Source: Triticum aestivum
Taxonomy: Eukaryota; Streptophyta; Magnoliopsida; Poales; Poaceae
Length of the DNA: 64,000 nucleotides
Assembly (NCBI RefSeq): GCF_018294505.1
Contig: NC_057812.1
Location: 64,684,494-64,748,493 of the forward strand
Direction of reading: 5' to 3'
Shown here: positions 45,295 through 56,345 of the stretch, in pieces
Layout: each line of letters begins with the position of its first letter
Numbering within the stretch: the stretch's first letter is position 1
Position numbers and translations under genes: made by a program
The notes under the pieces: model-generated
What the model was told of the DNA's origin: nothing
Seen by the model: only the letters and a program-made list of their open reading frames with translations
Databases searched by the model: none

Positions 45295-46862
45295 TATCTC
45301 TTACAAATATAATCATACGGACTCAGGGTTAACATAGAATTCACGTCTTCAGGGATCACGTGGTCAAGAAAGAATGCTGCCAATTCCTCTTGAATTCCTC
45401 GCATGCGAGCTGGTGCTAGGAGTTCATCCCGCTTCCGAAACATCTAATTTAAAGAAGGGGGTCAATACATATATATATGAATGAATGAAACTCAACACAA
45501 ATGATGGTAATAAAATAAAATTGTGAATGTTGTTATTTACGTACTTCATATTGTTCGTTAGTGTAGCCCCGCTCACAGGTCGTGTGGCGGATGGACTCGC
45601 AAACATAGTAACCACAAAAATCATTCCCTTGTTGCTGCCACAACCACTTTACAAGAAATAGAGGTTAATGAAACTGATAAGCAAGAATGCCAAATGGTAT
45701 TGATGAAACTAGCGCTTGAATGACTAGTAGATGCGCTTAAAATGCTACTATAGCTAGTACTTACTTTCGGGTGTCTAAATTGCAGCTCCTTCGGCAGTCC
45801 CGGAGCTTTTCTGGTGAATTTTCTCCAAACCCTGCCAGACAAAGAAAACAATTACTTGATATATCAGGAAATGAACAAAGTTGCTGATATGGTGGATAAT
45901 GATCGATTTAACTTACTTCTCGAGTATTTGAGTCATGTCTGCATAGTCCTTGGGATCTTTTCGTCTTGAGTCTAAGACGGTTACTAGTCCCTGCTCAAGC
46001 TTAATATGTAGGAGAATATAGTGGAAACTGCACACGCATGCATAACTCATCAATTACATTACTATAACCTTGACTAATATATAAGGGAAACCGAATACGC
46101 ACAAGACAGTAACACTCACTTGAAGTTGTAAGGAAAGAGTATTATATCTTTGTTTTGATTTATTATCAACGATTCTAGCATGCTGGCCTCGGTTTCTGTG
46201 GCATGAAATTTAACCTGAGTTGCATCTATGAGATTTGTGTTAATGAACCCAATATCACCGACTTGTCTTTTCTTCAATTCGATGATCTTCAATCTGCATA
46301 ATATAGTGAGGATGATTATAAATACATGCAATGAAAGAGCTAAGCTATACAGAGAAACTTAATGACAGAAGTAGTACTACTTACAGACAGTAGCAGGTGG
46401 CAGTTGCTTTATCGAGGGCCAATTGATTGAAGAACTGATAGAACTCCTCAAATGGAACAGGAAACAGATCAATTCCAACGAGGTCATGCTCCGGTTTAAC
46501 TCTCGCATACAAAGTACTCCTCCCCCCAGAGTCTCTGCAGATTTTTAAGTACCAATCATGCAATCTTCGCATCATCGTTGATAGAGATCTTTCATCTTTG
46601 ACGAGAGGCTTCCCGTACTCGTATCTTTGTATCTGCACGTCCATGGGGTCATAATGTACTTCGTCGGGCAGGTAATCTGCAGGATTGCTATAACCGGGCA
46701 CCATCCTCGGATCATTATCGACGTTGTGGCTAGGCACCTTGAGCGGGGGGCACGATTGCTTCGCTTGTTCGCCGAGCTGGGCAATTTGTTTCCTAGCTCG
46801 TCGTTGTTTCTTCTTTTTTTCTTCTTCCTCTTCTTTTTTTATCCTCTTCTTCCTCTCATGTT
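45295..46862 (-). CDS. Ulp1/C48-like cysteine protease gene of CACTA-B (multi-exon)
   Basis: Right to left, splice-bordered exons: about 46,862-46,385 (KK/E-rich start, then VPSHNVDNDPRMVPGYSNPA and LVGIDLFPVPFEEFYQFFN), 46,293-46,120 (LKIIELKKRQVGDIGFINTN, LIINQNKDIILFPYN), 46,030-45,917 (FHYILLHIKLEQGLVTVLDS), 45,837-45,769 (VWRKFTRKAPGLPKELQF), 45,648-45,545 (WLWQQQGNDFCGYYVCESIR) and 45,443-45,295 (ELLAPARMRGIQEELAAFFL, stop). The H (FHY), D (VLDS), Q and C (QGNDFCGYYVC) pattern is that of Ulp1-type SUMO proteases, a known second gene class in plant CACTA elements. All four key residues are present and I saw no internal stop. The exact first exon is uncertain. Whether it is expressed or active cannot be told from sequence. 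Confidence 0.7.
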
Positions 46863-46869
46863 CGATAGG

Positions 46870-47215
46870 ATCGCCGAGGGGTCGGGAGGTTGCGTAGTGT
46901 CTCAGGATTCAACAAAACCATGTCTTCATCATTAGGCGAAAGTAACATGTGCATGATGGTACGAAGCTCTTCAAAGTTGTTCTGGAACGGACTCCCAGAT
47001 AGGATAATCCGCCTTTTGGTACAAAGTTCAGCAAGAGCCTTCCGAATATCGCTATTTGGAAGGCCTTTGCTGAATTCATACCAAAAAGCGGATTATTCTA
47101 TCCGGGACTCCATTCCAGAATAACTTTGCAGAACTTTGTACCAACATGCCCTGGTTACTTCCGGCTAATGATGAAGGCATGGATTTCTTCAATACTTTGA
47201 CACTAGGAAACCTCT
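46870..47215. pseudogene. Head-to-head duplicated SNF2 helicase fragments (CLASSY-like)
   Basis: On the minus strand (47,035-46,880) the frame reads ALAELCTKRRIILSGSPFQN then NFEELRTIMHMLLSPNDEDM. On the plus strand (47,084-47,205) a related frame reads TKKRIILSGTPFQNNFAEL then CTNMPWLLPANDEGMDFF. LSG(T/S)PFQNN is helicase motif III of SNF2 ATPases; the FQNNFEEL spelling recalls the plant CLASSY group, which helps recruit Pol IV for RNA-directed DNA methylation. The two pieces form an inverted repeat of about 90 bp per arm (about 85% identical by eye) with a loop of only a few bases. The fragments lack the rest of the ATPase. Confidence 0.65.
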
Positions 47216-47219
47216 CTCT

Positions 47220-47231
47220 ACTTCCGGCTAA

Positions 47232-47262
<31 letters not shown>

Positions 47263-48290
47263 AAGAAGAAGAAGAAGAAGAAAAGAAAAAAAAAGAGGAG
47301 AAGAAGAAAGGAATAGTGGAGAAAAGAGAAAATAGAATATATTCTATTTTCTCTTCTTCTCCACTATTCCTTTCTTCTTCTCCTCTTCTTTTTCTTCTTT
47401 TTTCTTCTTCTTATTTATTTCTCCTCTTCTTTTCGGTAGAGGAAACCCTAAATAGCTAGCAAGTTTCGTGGGTGTGAGATACATGTGGCCTTCGGTGTCG
47501 GACACTACATCCACGTCCCACAAGTGACGTGGGCGTCGAAGCCCACGCCACTTGTGGGATGTGGGTGTAGTGTCTGACACCGACGGTACATGTATCTCAC
47601 ACCGACGATACTTTCTATTTAGGGTTTCTCCTCTACCGCTCCTCGACCTCTCGACGACCCTCATTCCCGATAAAATAAAGAGGAAGAAGAAGAAGAAAAA
47701 AGAAGAAAAGAAAGAATAGAGGAGAAGACTTCCTCTTCTTCCTCTCCTCTTCTTCTCCCTCTTCTTCCCCTTCTTCCTCGCCTCTCTCCTGAATGTCCGA
47801 CGTTCTCGACCCCCCCCCACGTGTCGAAGAAAAAAAAGAAGAAAAAAAAGAGGAGAAGAAGAAGAGAAAATATAATATATTCTATTTTCTCTTCTTCTCC
47901 ACTATTCCTTTCTTCCTCTCCTCTTCTTTTTCTTCTTTTTTCTTCTTCTTATTTATTTCTCCTCGTCTTCCTCTCCCCTCTCGACGACCCTAGACCCCCT
48001 CTCGACCCTCAACCCCTAGGCGACCGTCGACCCCTCTCTTTTTTTTCTTTCTCTTCTATTTTATCCTCTTCTTCCTCTACCGCTCGGCGACCCTCGACGA
48101 CCCTCGTTCCCGATAAAAAAAGAGGAAGAAGAAGAAAAAAAGAGGAGAAGACCTTCTCCTCTATTCTTTCTTCTCCTCTTTTTTCTTTTCTTATTCCTCT
48201 TCATTTTTTATCCTCTTGCTCCTCTCATGTTCGACGACCCTCGACCCCCTCTTCTTCTCCCTCTTCTAATTCATTTGTTCATATGAATAT
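47220..48290. repeat. Purine/pyrimidine low-complexity tract with palindromes
   Basis: (AAG)n at 47,231-47,283, then alternating AGAA- and TCTT-rich blocks to 48,290. Two palindromes stand out: 47,309-47,378 (arms GAATAGTGGAGAAAAGAGAA) and 47,473-47,603 (arms around 60 bp, GTGTGAGATACATGT outermost). The pyrimidine arm of the first recurs at 47,875-47,920. Frames here are artefacts of composition. Confidence 0.8.
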
Positions 48291-48579
48291 ACAAACATTT
48301 TCATATTTACAATAATTAATATCACCAAAAAAAATCTATGAACAGAAAAAAATCCTAATTTTTCTAATCCTAATCTTTTGCATATATAACATAGCTAGAT
48401 ATATATATATACACAGAGAACATATGTATACATATATATAAAAAATCCTAATATTCTTCTCCCTCTTCTAATCCTAATCTTTTGCATATATACATGAACA
48501 TAGATATATACACAGAGAACATATGTATACATATATATAAAAAACAAGTATATATATATATGAAAAACAAGCATATATA

Positions 48580-49330
48580 TATGAAAAAAATCTAGGGCGC
48601 CGGCCGGACCAGAGGAGGACCGCGGAGTCGGCGGCGAGGATGGTGACGGGGCAGTGGGCGCGCGCTTGGGGTAGGAGACGCGGGCGACGGCGACGGCGGG
48701 CCGGGGCGGCGGGCGTCGGGCAAGGGGCCGGCCGGCGCGGCGACAGGGGCAGGGACGAGGGCGACGGCGAAGGGGGCGACGGGGGCGCGGCGACGGGGGC
48801 AGGGACGAGGGCGACGGCGACGGGGGCGGGCCGGGGCGGCGGCGTCGCGGGCGACGGCGACGATGGGCGCGGGCGACGGCGACGATGGGGGCGGGCGGCG
48901 TCGGGGAAGCCTGGCGGCGTCGGCAACTGCAACTGCAAGATCAGAATGAAAAATTGCAAAGTGTGGCCTTATATAGCAGAGGCTTTAGTCCCGGTTCGTG
49001 GCAGCAACCGGGACTAAAGGTGGGCATTAGTCCCGGTTGCTGCCACGCACCGGGACCAATGGCCTCTTTTCGGCAGCCCAAAGGGCGGGAAGTGAAGCCC
49101 ATTGGTCCCGGTTGGTGGCACCAACCGGGACTAAAGGGGGGCATTGGTCGCGGTTGGTGCCACGAACCGTGACCAATTTCCCCCTTTAGTCCCGGTTGGT
49201 GCCACCAACCGGGACCAATGCCCTTGTGCTGCCCGCGCCCATAAGTTTAGTCCCACATCGCTAGTTGAGAGCGCCCGGCACTGGTTTATAAGCTCTGCTG
49301 CCTCCCCCCTCTCGAACTCCTCTGAATAGT
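48580..49330. other. GC-rich island and internal CACTA-type repeats in CACTA-B
   Basis: 48,590-48,930 is a GGCGACGGCGACG-type repeat giving proline/arginine-rich frames without meaning. 48,980-49,220 holds inverted TCCCGGTT units like those of the element ends. Such a block inside the element suggests either a second, older CACTA end or duplicated control sequence. Confidence 0.6.
49251..49292 (+). promoter_or_regulatory. snRNA-type promoter look-alike (USE plus TATA) in CACTA-B
   Basis: GTCCCACATCG fits the plant upstream sequence element (RTCCCACATCG) of U-snRNA genes, and TTTATAAG follows after 24 bp. In plants a spacing of this size is typical of Pol III U6/U3-type promoters. Sequence after the TATA box does not match any snRNA I know. 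Confidence 0.45.
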
Positions 49331-49489
49331 AGGCCTCTGGGCCTAATTTGACACTGCTTTGCCTGTGGGCCTATTGGGCCTTCTGCGGGCCTGAATCCTG
49401 GCCCATGTAGGGTTTCTAGTCGTATTCAGGCCGTGGAGGCCCAATAGGTGGCATTTTTTTTGGTTTTTTCTTTTTTATTTCTATATTTT

Positions 49490-50110
49490 TTTGGTTTTTT
49501 ATTTTTTTATTTCTACTTAAAACTAAAAACTTACAGTTTTTTAGTGATTTCTTTTTGCTTTTAGGTCACAAAAATTATAAACTTTCTGTTCGTGCCATTA
49601 GTTTTAAATTTTAAATAGTTTAAATTTGAATTTTTAAAAATTTGTGTGAATCACTAGTTTATGAATAACTTTACTATAAAATTAGAATTTTTTTTCTATT
49701 TATTTTTTATTTCTACTTACAACTAAATACTTACAGTTTTTTAGTGATTTCTTTTTGCTTTTAGGTCACAAAAATTATAAACTTTCTGTTAGTGCCATTA
49801 GTTTTAAATTTTAAATAGTTTAAATTTGAATTTTTAAAAATTTGTGTGAATCACTAGTTTATGAATAACTTTACTATAAAATTAGAATTTTTTTTCTATT
49901 TATTTTTTATTTCTACTTACAACTAAATACTTACAGTTTTTTAGTGATTTCTTTTTGCTTTTAGGTCACAAAAATTATAAACTTTCTGTTAGTGCCATTA
50001 GTTTTAAATTTTAAATAGTTTAAATTTGAATTTTTAAAAATTTGTGTGAATCACTAGTTTATGAATAACTTTACTATAAAATTAGAATTTTTTTCTTCTT
50101 TGCTATTTAT
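49490..50110. repeat. Three tandem copies of a 200-bp AT-rich unit
   Basis: TTACAGTTTTTTAGTGATTT occurs at 49,531, 49,731 and 49,931, exactly 200 bp apart. The units are nearly identical; copy 1 has a few differences, and a degenerate fourth copy begins near 50,110. Confidence 0.93.
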
Positions 50111-50580
50111 TTTTTATTTATACTTACAATTAAATACTTATAGTTTGATTTTAGGTCACACAAATTATATTCTTTTTGCTATTGAAGAATATTATAGTTT
50201 TATTTTAGTTGATCATAACATAATATTTTAATTGATTGTTTTTATTTTCATAAAAGTTTTGTAGTTCATTCTGTTTGCTATTAATTCATTCTTTGAGCTA
50301 AATGACTCTGAAATTGGAAAGCATTTCAAAATGAACTCTGAAAAGGTTGAAAATTGGCATGGTATCATCATTTCACCCACATAGCATGTTCCAAAAAGTA
50401 GAGAGGGTTACGACAAAAACTTGATGCACTTCGTGTACAAAATGGACAATCACTTTCGAAGTATCAAAGTTTCGAACCATAAGACATGAAAGCATTTCAA
50501 ATGAACTCTGAAAAAGTTGAAAGTTGGGATGGTATCATAATTTCACCCACATAGCATTTTCTTATTGCGGGAGAAAGTCT
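50111..50580. other. AT-rich spacer 3' of the TNP2 gene
   Basis: No frame. GAACTCTGAAAA(G/A)GTTGAAA with GGCATGGTATCATCATTTC is repeated in similar form at 50,333 and 50,505, a short local duplication of about 170 bp. Confidence 0.5.
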
Positions 50581-52328
50581 TCACTTTTTCTTTGCTTGTG
50601 TCATTTGCTTATTGCGCCGTAACCATGGATAATCTTCATTGTTTATCAGGATGCTTGGGTCAGCCTTGACATTGAAGGGAGGAATTTCATGAAACTTTTC
50701 ATAATCTTCAGACATGTCTGTCTTGCCGTCCACTCCCAGGATGTCCCTTTTTCCTGAAAGAACTATGTGGCGCTTTGGCTCATCGTATGATGTATTCGCT
50801 TCCTTATCTTTTCTTTTTCTCGGTTTGGTAGACATGTCCTTCACATAGATAACCTGTGCCACATCATTGGCTAGGACGAACAGTTCGTCAGTGTACCCAA
50901 GATTTTTCAGATCCACTGTTGTCATTCCGTACTGTGGGTCTACCTGTACCCCGCCGCCTAACAGATTGACCCATTTGCACTTAAACAAAGGGACCTTAAA
51001 ATCAGGTCCGTAGTCAAGTTCCCATATGTCCACTATGTAACCATAATATGTGTCCTTTCCGCTCTCGGTTGCTGCATCAAAGCGGACACCGCTGTTTTGG
51101 TTGGTGCTCTTTTGATCTTGGGCGATCGTGTAAAATGTATTCCCATTTATCTCGTATCCTTTGTAAGTCAATACAGTCAAAGATGGTCCCCTAGACAACA
51201 AGTACAACTCATCACAAACAGTGTTGTCACCTCTGAGACGTGTTTCCAACCAACTTCTGAAAGTCGTGATGTGTTCACATATAATCCAGTCATCGCACTG
51301 CTCCGGGTGTTTGGAGCGCAGACTGTTCTTGTGTTCATCGACATACGGGGTCACCAAGGTAGAGTTCTGTAGAACTGTGTAGTGTGCTTGAGACCAAGAA
51401 TATCCGTCCCTGCATATTATTGAGTCTCTTCCAAGAGTGCTTTTCCAGTCAGTGTCCCCTCATACCGCGATTTAGGGAGACCTATCTTGTTAAGGCCAGG
51501 AATGAAGTCAACACAAAACCCGATAACATCCTCTGTTTGATGGCCCATGGAGATGCTTCCTTCTGGCCTAGCGCGGTTACGGACATATTTCTTTAGGACT
51601 CCCATGAACATCTCAAAAGGGAACATATTGTGTAGAAATACGGGCCCCAGGATGACAATCTCGTCGACTAGATGAACTAGGACGTGCGTCATGATATTGA
51701 AGAAGGATGGTGGGAACACCAGCTCGAAACTGACAAGACATTGCGCCACATCACTCCTTAGCCTTGGTACGATTTCTGGATCGATTACCTTCTGAGAGAT
51801 TACATTGAGGAATGCACATAGCTTCACAATGGCTAATCGGACGTTTTCCGGTAGAAGCCCATTCAATGCAACCGGAAGCAGTTGCGTCATAATCACGTGG
51901 CAGTCATGAGACTTCAGGTTCTGAAACTTTTTCTCTGGCATATTTATTATTCCCTTTATATTCGACGAGAAGCCAGTCGTGACCTTCATACTGAGCAGGC
52001 ATTCAAAGAAGATTTCTTTCTCTTCTTTCGTAAGAGCGTAGCTGGCAGGACCTTTATACTGCTTCGGAGGCATGCCGTCTCTTTCGTGCAAACGTTGCAG
52101 GTCCTCTCGTGCCTCAGGTGTATCTTTTGTCTTCCCATACACGCCCAAGAAGCCTAGCAGGTTCACGCAAAGGTTCTTCGTCACGTGCATCACGTCGATT
52201 GAATAGCGGACCTCTAGGTCTTTCCAGTAGGGTAGGTCCCAATATATAGATTTCTTCTTCCACATGGGTGCGTGTCCCTCAGCGTCATTCGGAACAGCTA
52301 GTCCACCGGGACCCTTTCCAAAGATTAC
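50581..52328 (-). pseudogene. TNP2 transposase of CACTA-B, C-terminal part
   Basis: Begins, right to left, at the Angela border (52,328) in the middle of the transposase: FGKGPGGLAVPNDAEGHAPM, WKKKSIYWDLPYWKDLEVRY and IDVMHVTKNLCVNLLG, then the DUF4218 region (HDCHVIMTQLLPVALNGLLP, MFPFEMFMGVLKKYVRN). A one-base shift near 51,437 moves the frame; it continues through GRDSIICRDGYSWSQAHYTV into the DUF4216 region (51,357-50,700; VPLFKCKWVNL) and ends AKKK at 50,581. Together with 60,913-62,537 it is one gene. The cut falls within a codon, and the frame is continuous once the 8.6-kb insertion and one ATTAC copy are set aside. Confidence 0.88.
52324..52328. repeat. Target duplication ATTAC (left) of Angela
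   Basis: Identical to 60,913-60,917. Confidence 0.92.
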
Positions 52329-54044
52329 TGTTGGAAATATGCCCTAGAGGCAATAATAAAAGCATTATTATTATATTTCCTTGTTCATGATAATTGTCTT
52401 TATTCATGCTATAATTGTGTTATCCGGAAATCGTAATACATGTGTGAATAACAGACACCAACATGTCCCTAGTAAGCCTCTAGTTGACTAGCTCGTTGAT
52501 CAATAGATAGTCATGGATTCCTGACTATGGACATTGGATGTCATTGGTAACGAGATCACATCATTAGGAGAATGATGTGATGGACAAGACCCAATCCTAA
52601 ACATAGCACAAGATCGTATAGTTCGTTTGCTAGAGTTTTCCAATGTCAAAGTATCTTTTCCTTAGACCATGAGATCGTGTAACTCCCGGATACCGTAGGA
52701 GTGCTTTGGGTATGCCAAACGTCACAACGTAACTGGGTGACTATAAAGGTACACTACGGGTATCTCCGAAAGTGTCTGTTGGGTTGACATGGATCAAGAC
52801 TGGGATTTGTCACTCCGTTTGACGGAGAGGTATCACTGGGCCTACTCGGTAATGCATCATCATAATGAGCTCAAAGTGACCAAGTGTCTGGTCACGGGAT
52901 CATGCATTACGGTACGAGTAAAGTGACTTGCCGGTAACGAGATTGAACGAGGTATTGGGATACCGACGATCGAATCTCGGGCAAGTAATATATCGATTGA
53001 CAAAGGGAATTGCATACGGGGTTGATTGAATCCTCGACATCGTGGTTCATCCGATGAGATAATCGTGGAGCATGTGGGAGCCAACATGGGTATCCAGATC
53101 CCGCTGTTGGTTATTGACCGGAGAGTCGTCTCGGTCATGTCTGCTTGTCTCCCGAACCCGTAGGTTCTACACACTTAAGGTTCGGTGACGCTAGGGTTGT
53201 GAAGATATGTATATGCAGAAACCCGAATGTTGTTCGGAGTCTCGGATGAGATCCCGGACGTCACGAGGAGTTCCGGAATGGTCCGGAGGTAAAGAATTAT
53301 ATATAGGAAGTGCTGTTTCGGGCATCGGGACAAATTTCGGGGTTATCGGTATTGTAGGGACCACCGGAAGGGTCCCGGGGGTCCACCGGGTGGGGCCACC
53401 TATCCCGAAGGGCCCCATGGCCTGAAATAGGAGGGAACCCAGCCCATAGTGGGCTGGGGCGCCAGCCCCTATAGGCCCATGCGCCTAGGGTTCCACCAAG
53501 GAGGAGTCCAAGTGGTGGAAGGCACCCCGAGGTGCCTTTGGGGGGAGGGAAACCCTCCCCTGGCCGCCGCACCTAGGAAATCTGATCTCCTAGGCTGCGC
53601 ACCCCCCCCGCTGGCCCTCCTATATATAGTGGGGGGAGAGGAGGGATTTCAGACCAGCCCCTGGCGCCTCCATCTCCCCCCGTTACGTCTCTCCCTCGTA
53701 ATCTTGGCGAAGCCCTGCTTCTATGATGCCCTGCATCCACCACCATGCCGTCGTGCTGCTGGATCTTCATCAACCTCTCCTCCCCCCCTTGCTGGATCAA
53801 GAAGGAGGAGACGTCTCCCGTCCCGTACTTGTGTTGAACGCGGAGGTGCCGTCCGTTCGGCGCTGGTCATCGGTGATTTGGATCACGTCGAGTACGACTA
53901 CATCATCACCGTTCTTTTGAACGCTTCCGTGCGCCATCTACAAAGGTATGTAGATGCATTAGATGACTCGTTGCTAGATGAACTCCTAGATGATCTTGGT
54001 GAAACGAGTAGGAAAATTTTTGTTTTCTGCAACGTTCCCCAACA
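52329..54044 (+). repeat. 5' LTR of Angela/BARE
   Basis: TG...CA ends; TATATATAG at about 53,621-53,631 is the likely promoter TATA region, shared with the 3' copy at about 60,487. Confidence 0.95.
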
Positions 54045-54045
54045 G

Positions 54046-54060
54046 TGGCATCATGAGCTA
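54046..54060 (+). promoter_or_regulatory. Primer-binding site of Angela, altered
   Basis: Just after the 5' LTR: TGGCATCATGAGCTAGG. The usual Met-tRNA site is TGGTATCAGAGC; this copy differs at several bases. Confidence 0.6.
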
Positions 54061-55367
54061 GGTCTATGCGTAGTTCTTCTTGCGCGAGTAGAACACAATT
54101 AGTTGTGGGCGTGGATTTGTCAACTTTCTTGCCGTTACTAGTCTTTTCTTGCTTCAGCGGTATTGTGGGATGAAGCGGCCTGGACCAACCTTACACGTAC
54201 GCTTACGTGAGACCGGTTCCACCGACTAACATGCACTAGTTGCATAAGGTGGCTGGCGGGTGTCTGTCTCTCCCACTTTAGTTGGAGCGGATTCGATGAA
54301 CAGGGTCCTTATGAAGGGTAAATAGAAGTTGACAAATCACGTTGTGGCTTTAACGTAGGTAAGAAGACGTTCTTGCTAGAACCCTAATTCAGCCACGTAA
54401 AACTTGCAACAACAATTAGAGGACGTCTAACTTGTTTTTGCAGCAAGTGGTTTGTGATATGATATGGCCAAAGTTGTGATGAATGATGAATGATCTATAT
54501 GTGATGTATGAGATGTTCATGCTATTGTAATAGGAATCACGACTTGCATGTTGATGAGTATGACAACCGGCAGGAGCCATAGGAGTTGTCTTTATTCTTT
54601 TATATGACCTGCGTGTCATCGAGAAACGCCATGTAAATTACTTTACTTTATTGCTAAACGCGTTAGCCATAGTAGTAGAAGTAATAGTTGGCGAGCAACT
54701 TCATGGAGACACGATGATGGAGATCATGATGATGGAGATCATGGTGTCAAGCCGGTTACAAGATGATCATGGAGCCCCAAGATGGAGATCAAAGGAGCTA
54801 TGTGATATTGGCCATATAATGTCACGTTTATTATTTGATTGCATGTGATGTTTATCATGTTTTGCATCTTGTTTACTTAGAACGACGGTAGTAAATAAGA
54901 TGATCCCTCATAACAATTTCAAGAAGTGTTCTCCCCTAACTGTGCACCGTTCCTAAAGTTCGTCGTTTCTAAGCACGCCGTGATGATCGGGTGTGATGGA
55001 TCCTTATGTTCACATACAACGGGTGTTGACGAGCCTAGCATGTACAGACATGGCCTCGGAACACATGCAAAACACTTAGGGTTAACTTGACGAGCCTAGC
55101 ATGTACAGACATGGCCTCGGAACACAAAAGACCGAAAGGTCGAGCATGAGTCGTATAGAAGATACGATCAACATGAAGATGTTCACCGACGTTGACTAGT
55201 CCGTCTCACGTGATGATCGGACACGGCCTAGTCAGCTCGGATCATGTAATACTTAGATGACTAGAGGGATGTCTAATCTAAGTGGGAGTTCATTAATAAT
55301 TTGATTAGATGAACTTAATTATCATGAACTTAGTCTAAAATATTTTACACTATGTCTTGTAGATCAA
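54061..55367 (+). other. Angela leader region
   Basis: Non-coding 1.3 kb between primer site and gag, normal for this family. A 50-bp phrase (GACGAGCCTAGCATGTACAG...) is duplicated in tandem order at 55,029 and 55,089. Confidence 0.8.
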
Positions 55368-56345
55368 ATGGCCCACGTAGTCCTCAACTTCAACGCGTTC
55401 CTAGAGAAAACCAAGCTGAAAGACGATGGCAGTAACTATACGGACTGGGTCCGGAACCTGAGGATCATCCTCATAGCTACCAAGAAAGATTATGTCCTAC
55501 AAGCACCGCTAGGTGATCCTCCCGTCCCACAGAACCAAGACGTTATGAACGCTTGGCAGACACGTGTTGACGACTACTCCCTCGTTCAGTGTGGCATGCT
55601 TTACAGCTTAGAGCCGGGGCTCCAAAAATGTTTTGAGAGACATGGAGCATATGAGATGTTTGAAGAGCTGAAAATGGTTTTTCAAGCTCATGCCCGGATC
55701 GAGAGATACGAAGTCTCCGATAAGTTCTTCAGCTGTAAGATGGAGGAAAATAGTTCTGTCAGTGAGCACATACTCACTATGTCTGGGTTACATAACCGCT
55801 TGTCTCAGCTGGGAGTTAATCTCCCAGATGATGCGGTCATTGACAGAATCCTCCAGTCGCTTCCACCAAGCTACAAGAGCTTTGTGATGAACTTCAACAT
55901 GCAGGGGATGCAAAAGACCATTCCTGAGTTGTTCTCAATGCTGAAATCAGCGGAGGTAGAAGTCAAGAAAGAACATCAAGTGTTGATGGTCAATAAAACC
56001 ACTAAGTTCAAGAAAGGCAAGGGTAAAAAGAACTTCAAGAAGGACGGCAAGGAAGTTGCCGCGCCCGGCAAGCAAGCTGCTAGGAAGAAGCCAAAGAATG
56101 GACCCAAGCCTGAGACTGAGTGCTTTTATTGCAAGGGAAACGGTCACTGGAAGCGGAACTGCCCTAAATACTTAGCGGACAAGAAGGCCGGCAAAACAAA
56201 AGGTATATGTGATATACATGTGATTGATGTGTACCTTACCAGTACTCATAGTGACTCCTGGGTATTTGATACCGGTGCCGTTGCTCGTATTGTAACTCAC
56301 AGCAGGAGCTGCGGAATAAACGGAGACTGGCGAAGGACGAGGTGA
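55368..56345 (+). pseudogene. Angela gag and start of protease (325-codon frame)
   Basis: Opens MAHVVLNFNAFLEKTKLKDD, passes the UBN2-type gag core (HARIERYEVSDKFFSCKMEE), a lysine-rich stretch and a CCHC zinc knuckle CFYCKGNGHWKRNC at residues about 252-265. The protease active site follows as WVFDTGAVARI. A small indel between about 56,280 and 56,312 shifts the frame, and the original frame stops at 56,345. The gag part alone looks complete. Confidence 0.88.

Noticed and set aside
47344..48315. Frames of 158 and 164 codons
   Set aside because: Lysine/glutamate or serine/phenylalanine runs produced by AGAA/TCTT low-complexity sequence.
48474..49017. Frames of 161 and 125 codons, proline- or glycine/arginine-rich
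   Set aside because: Product of a GGCGACGGCGACG-type repeat; no domain and both strands are open.
53449..54102. 217-codon frame inside the Angela 5' LTR (and 120 codons at 60,572-60,934)
   Set aside because: Lies within the LTR and is repeated in both copies; not a known protein.
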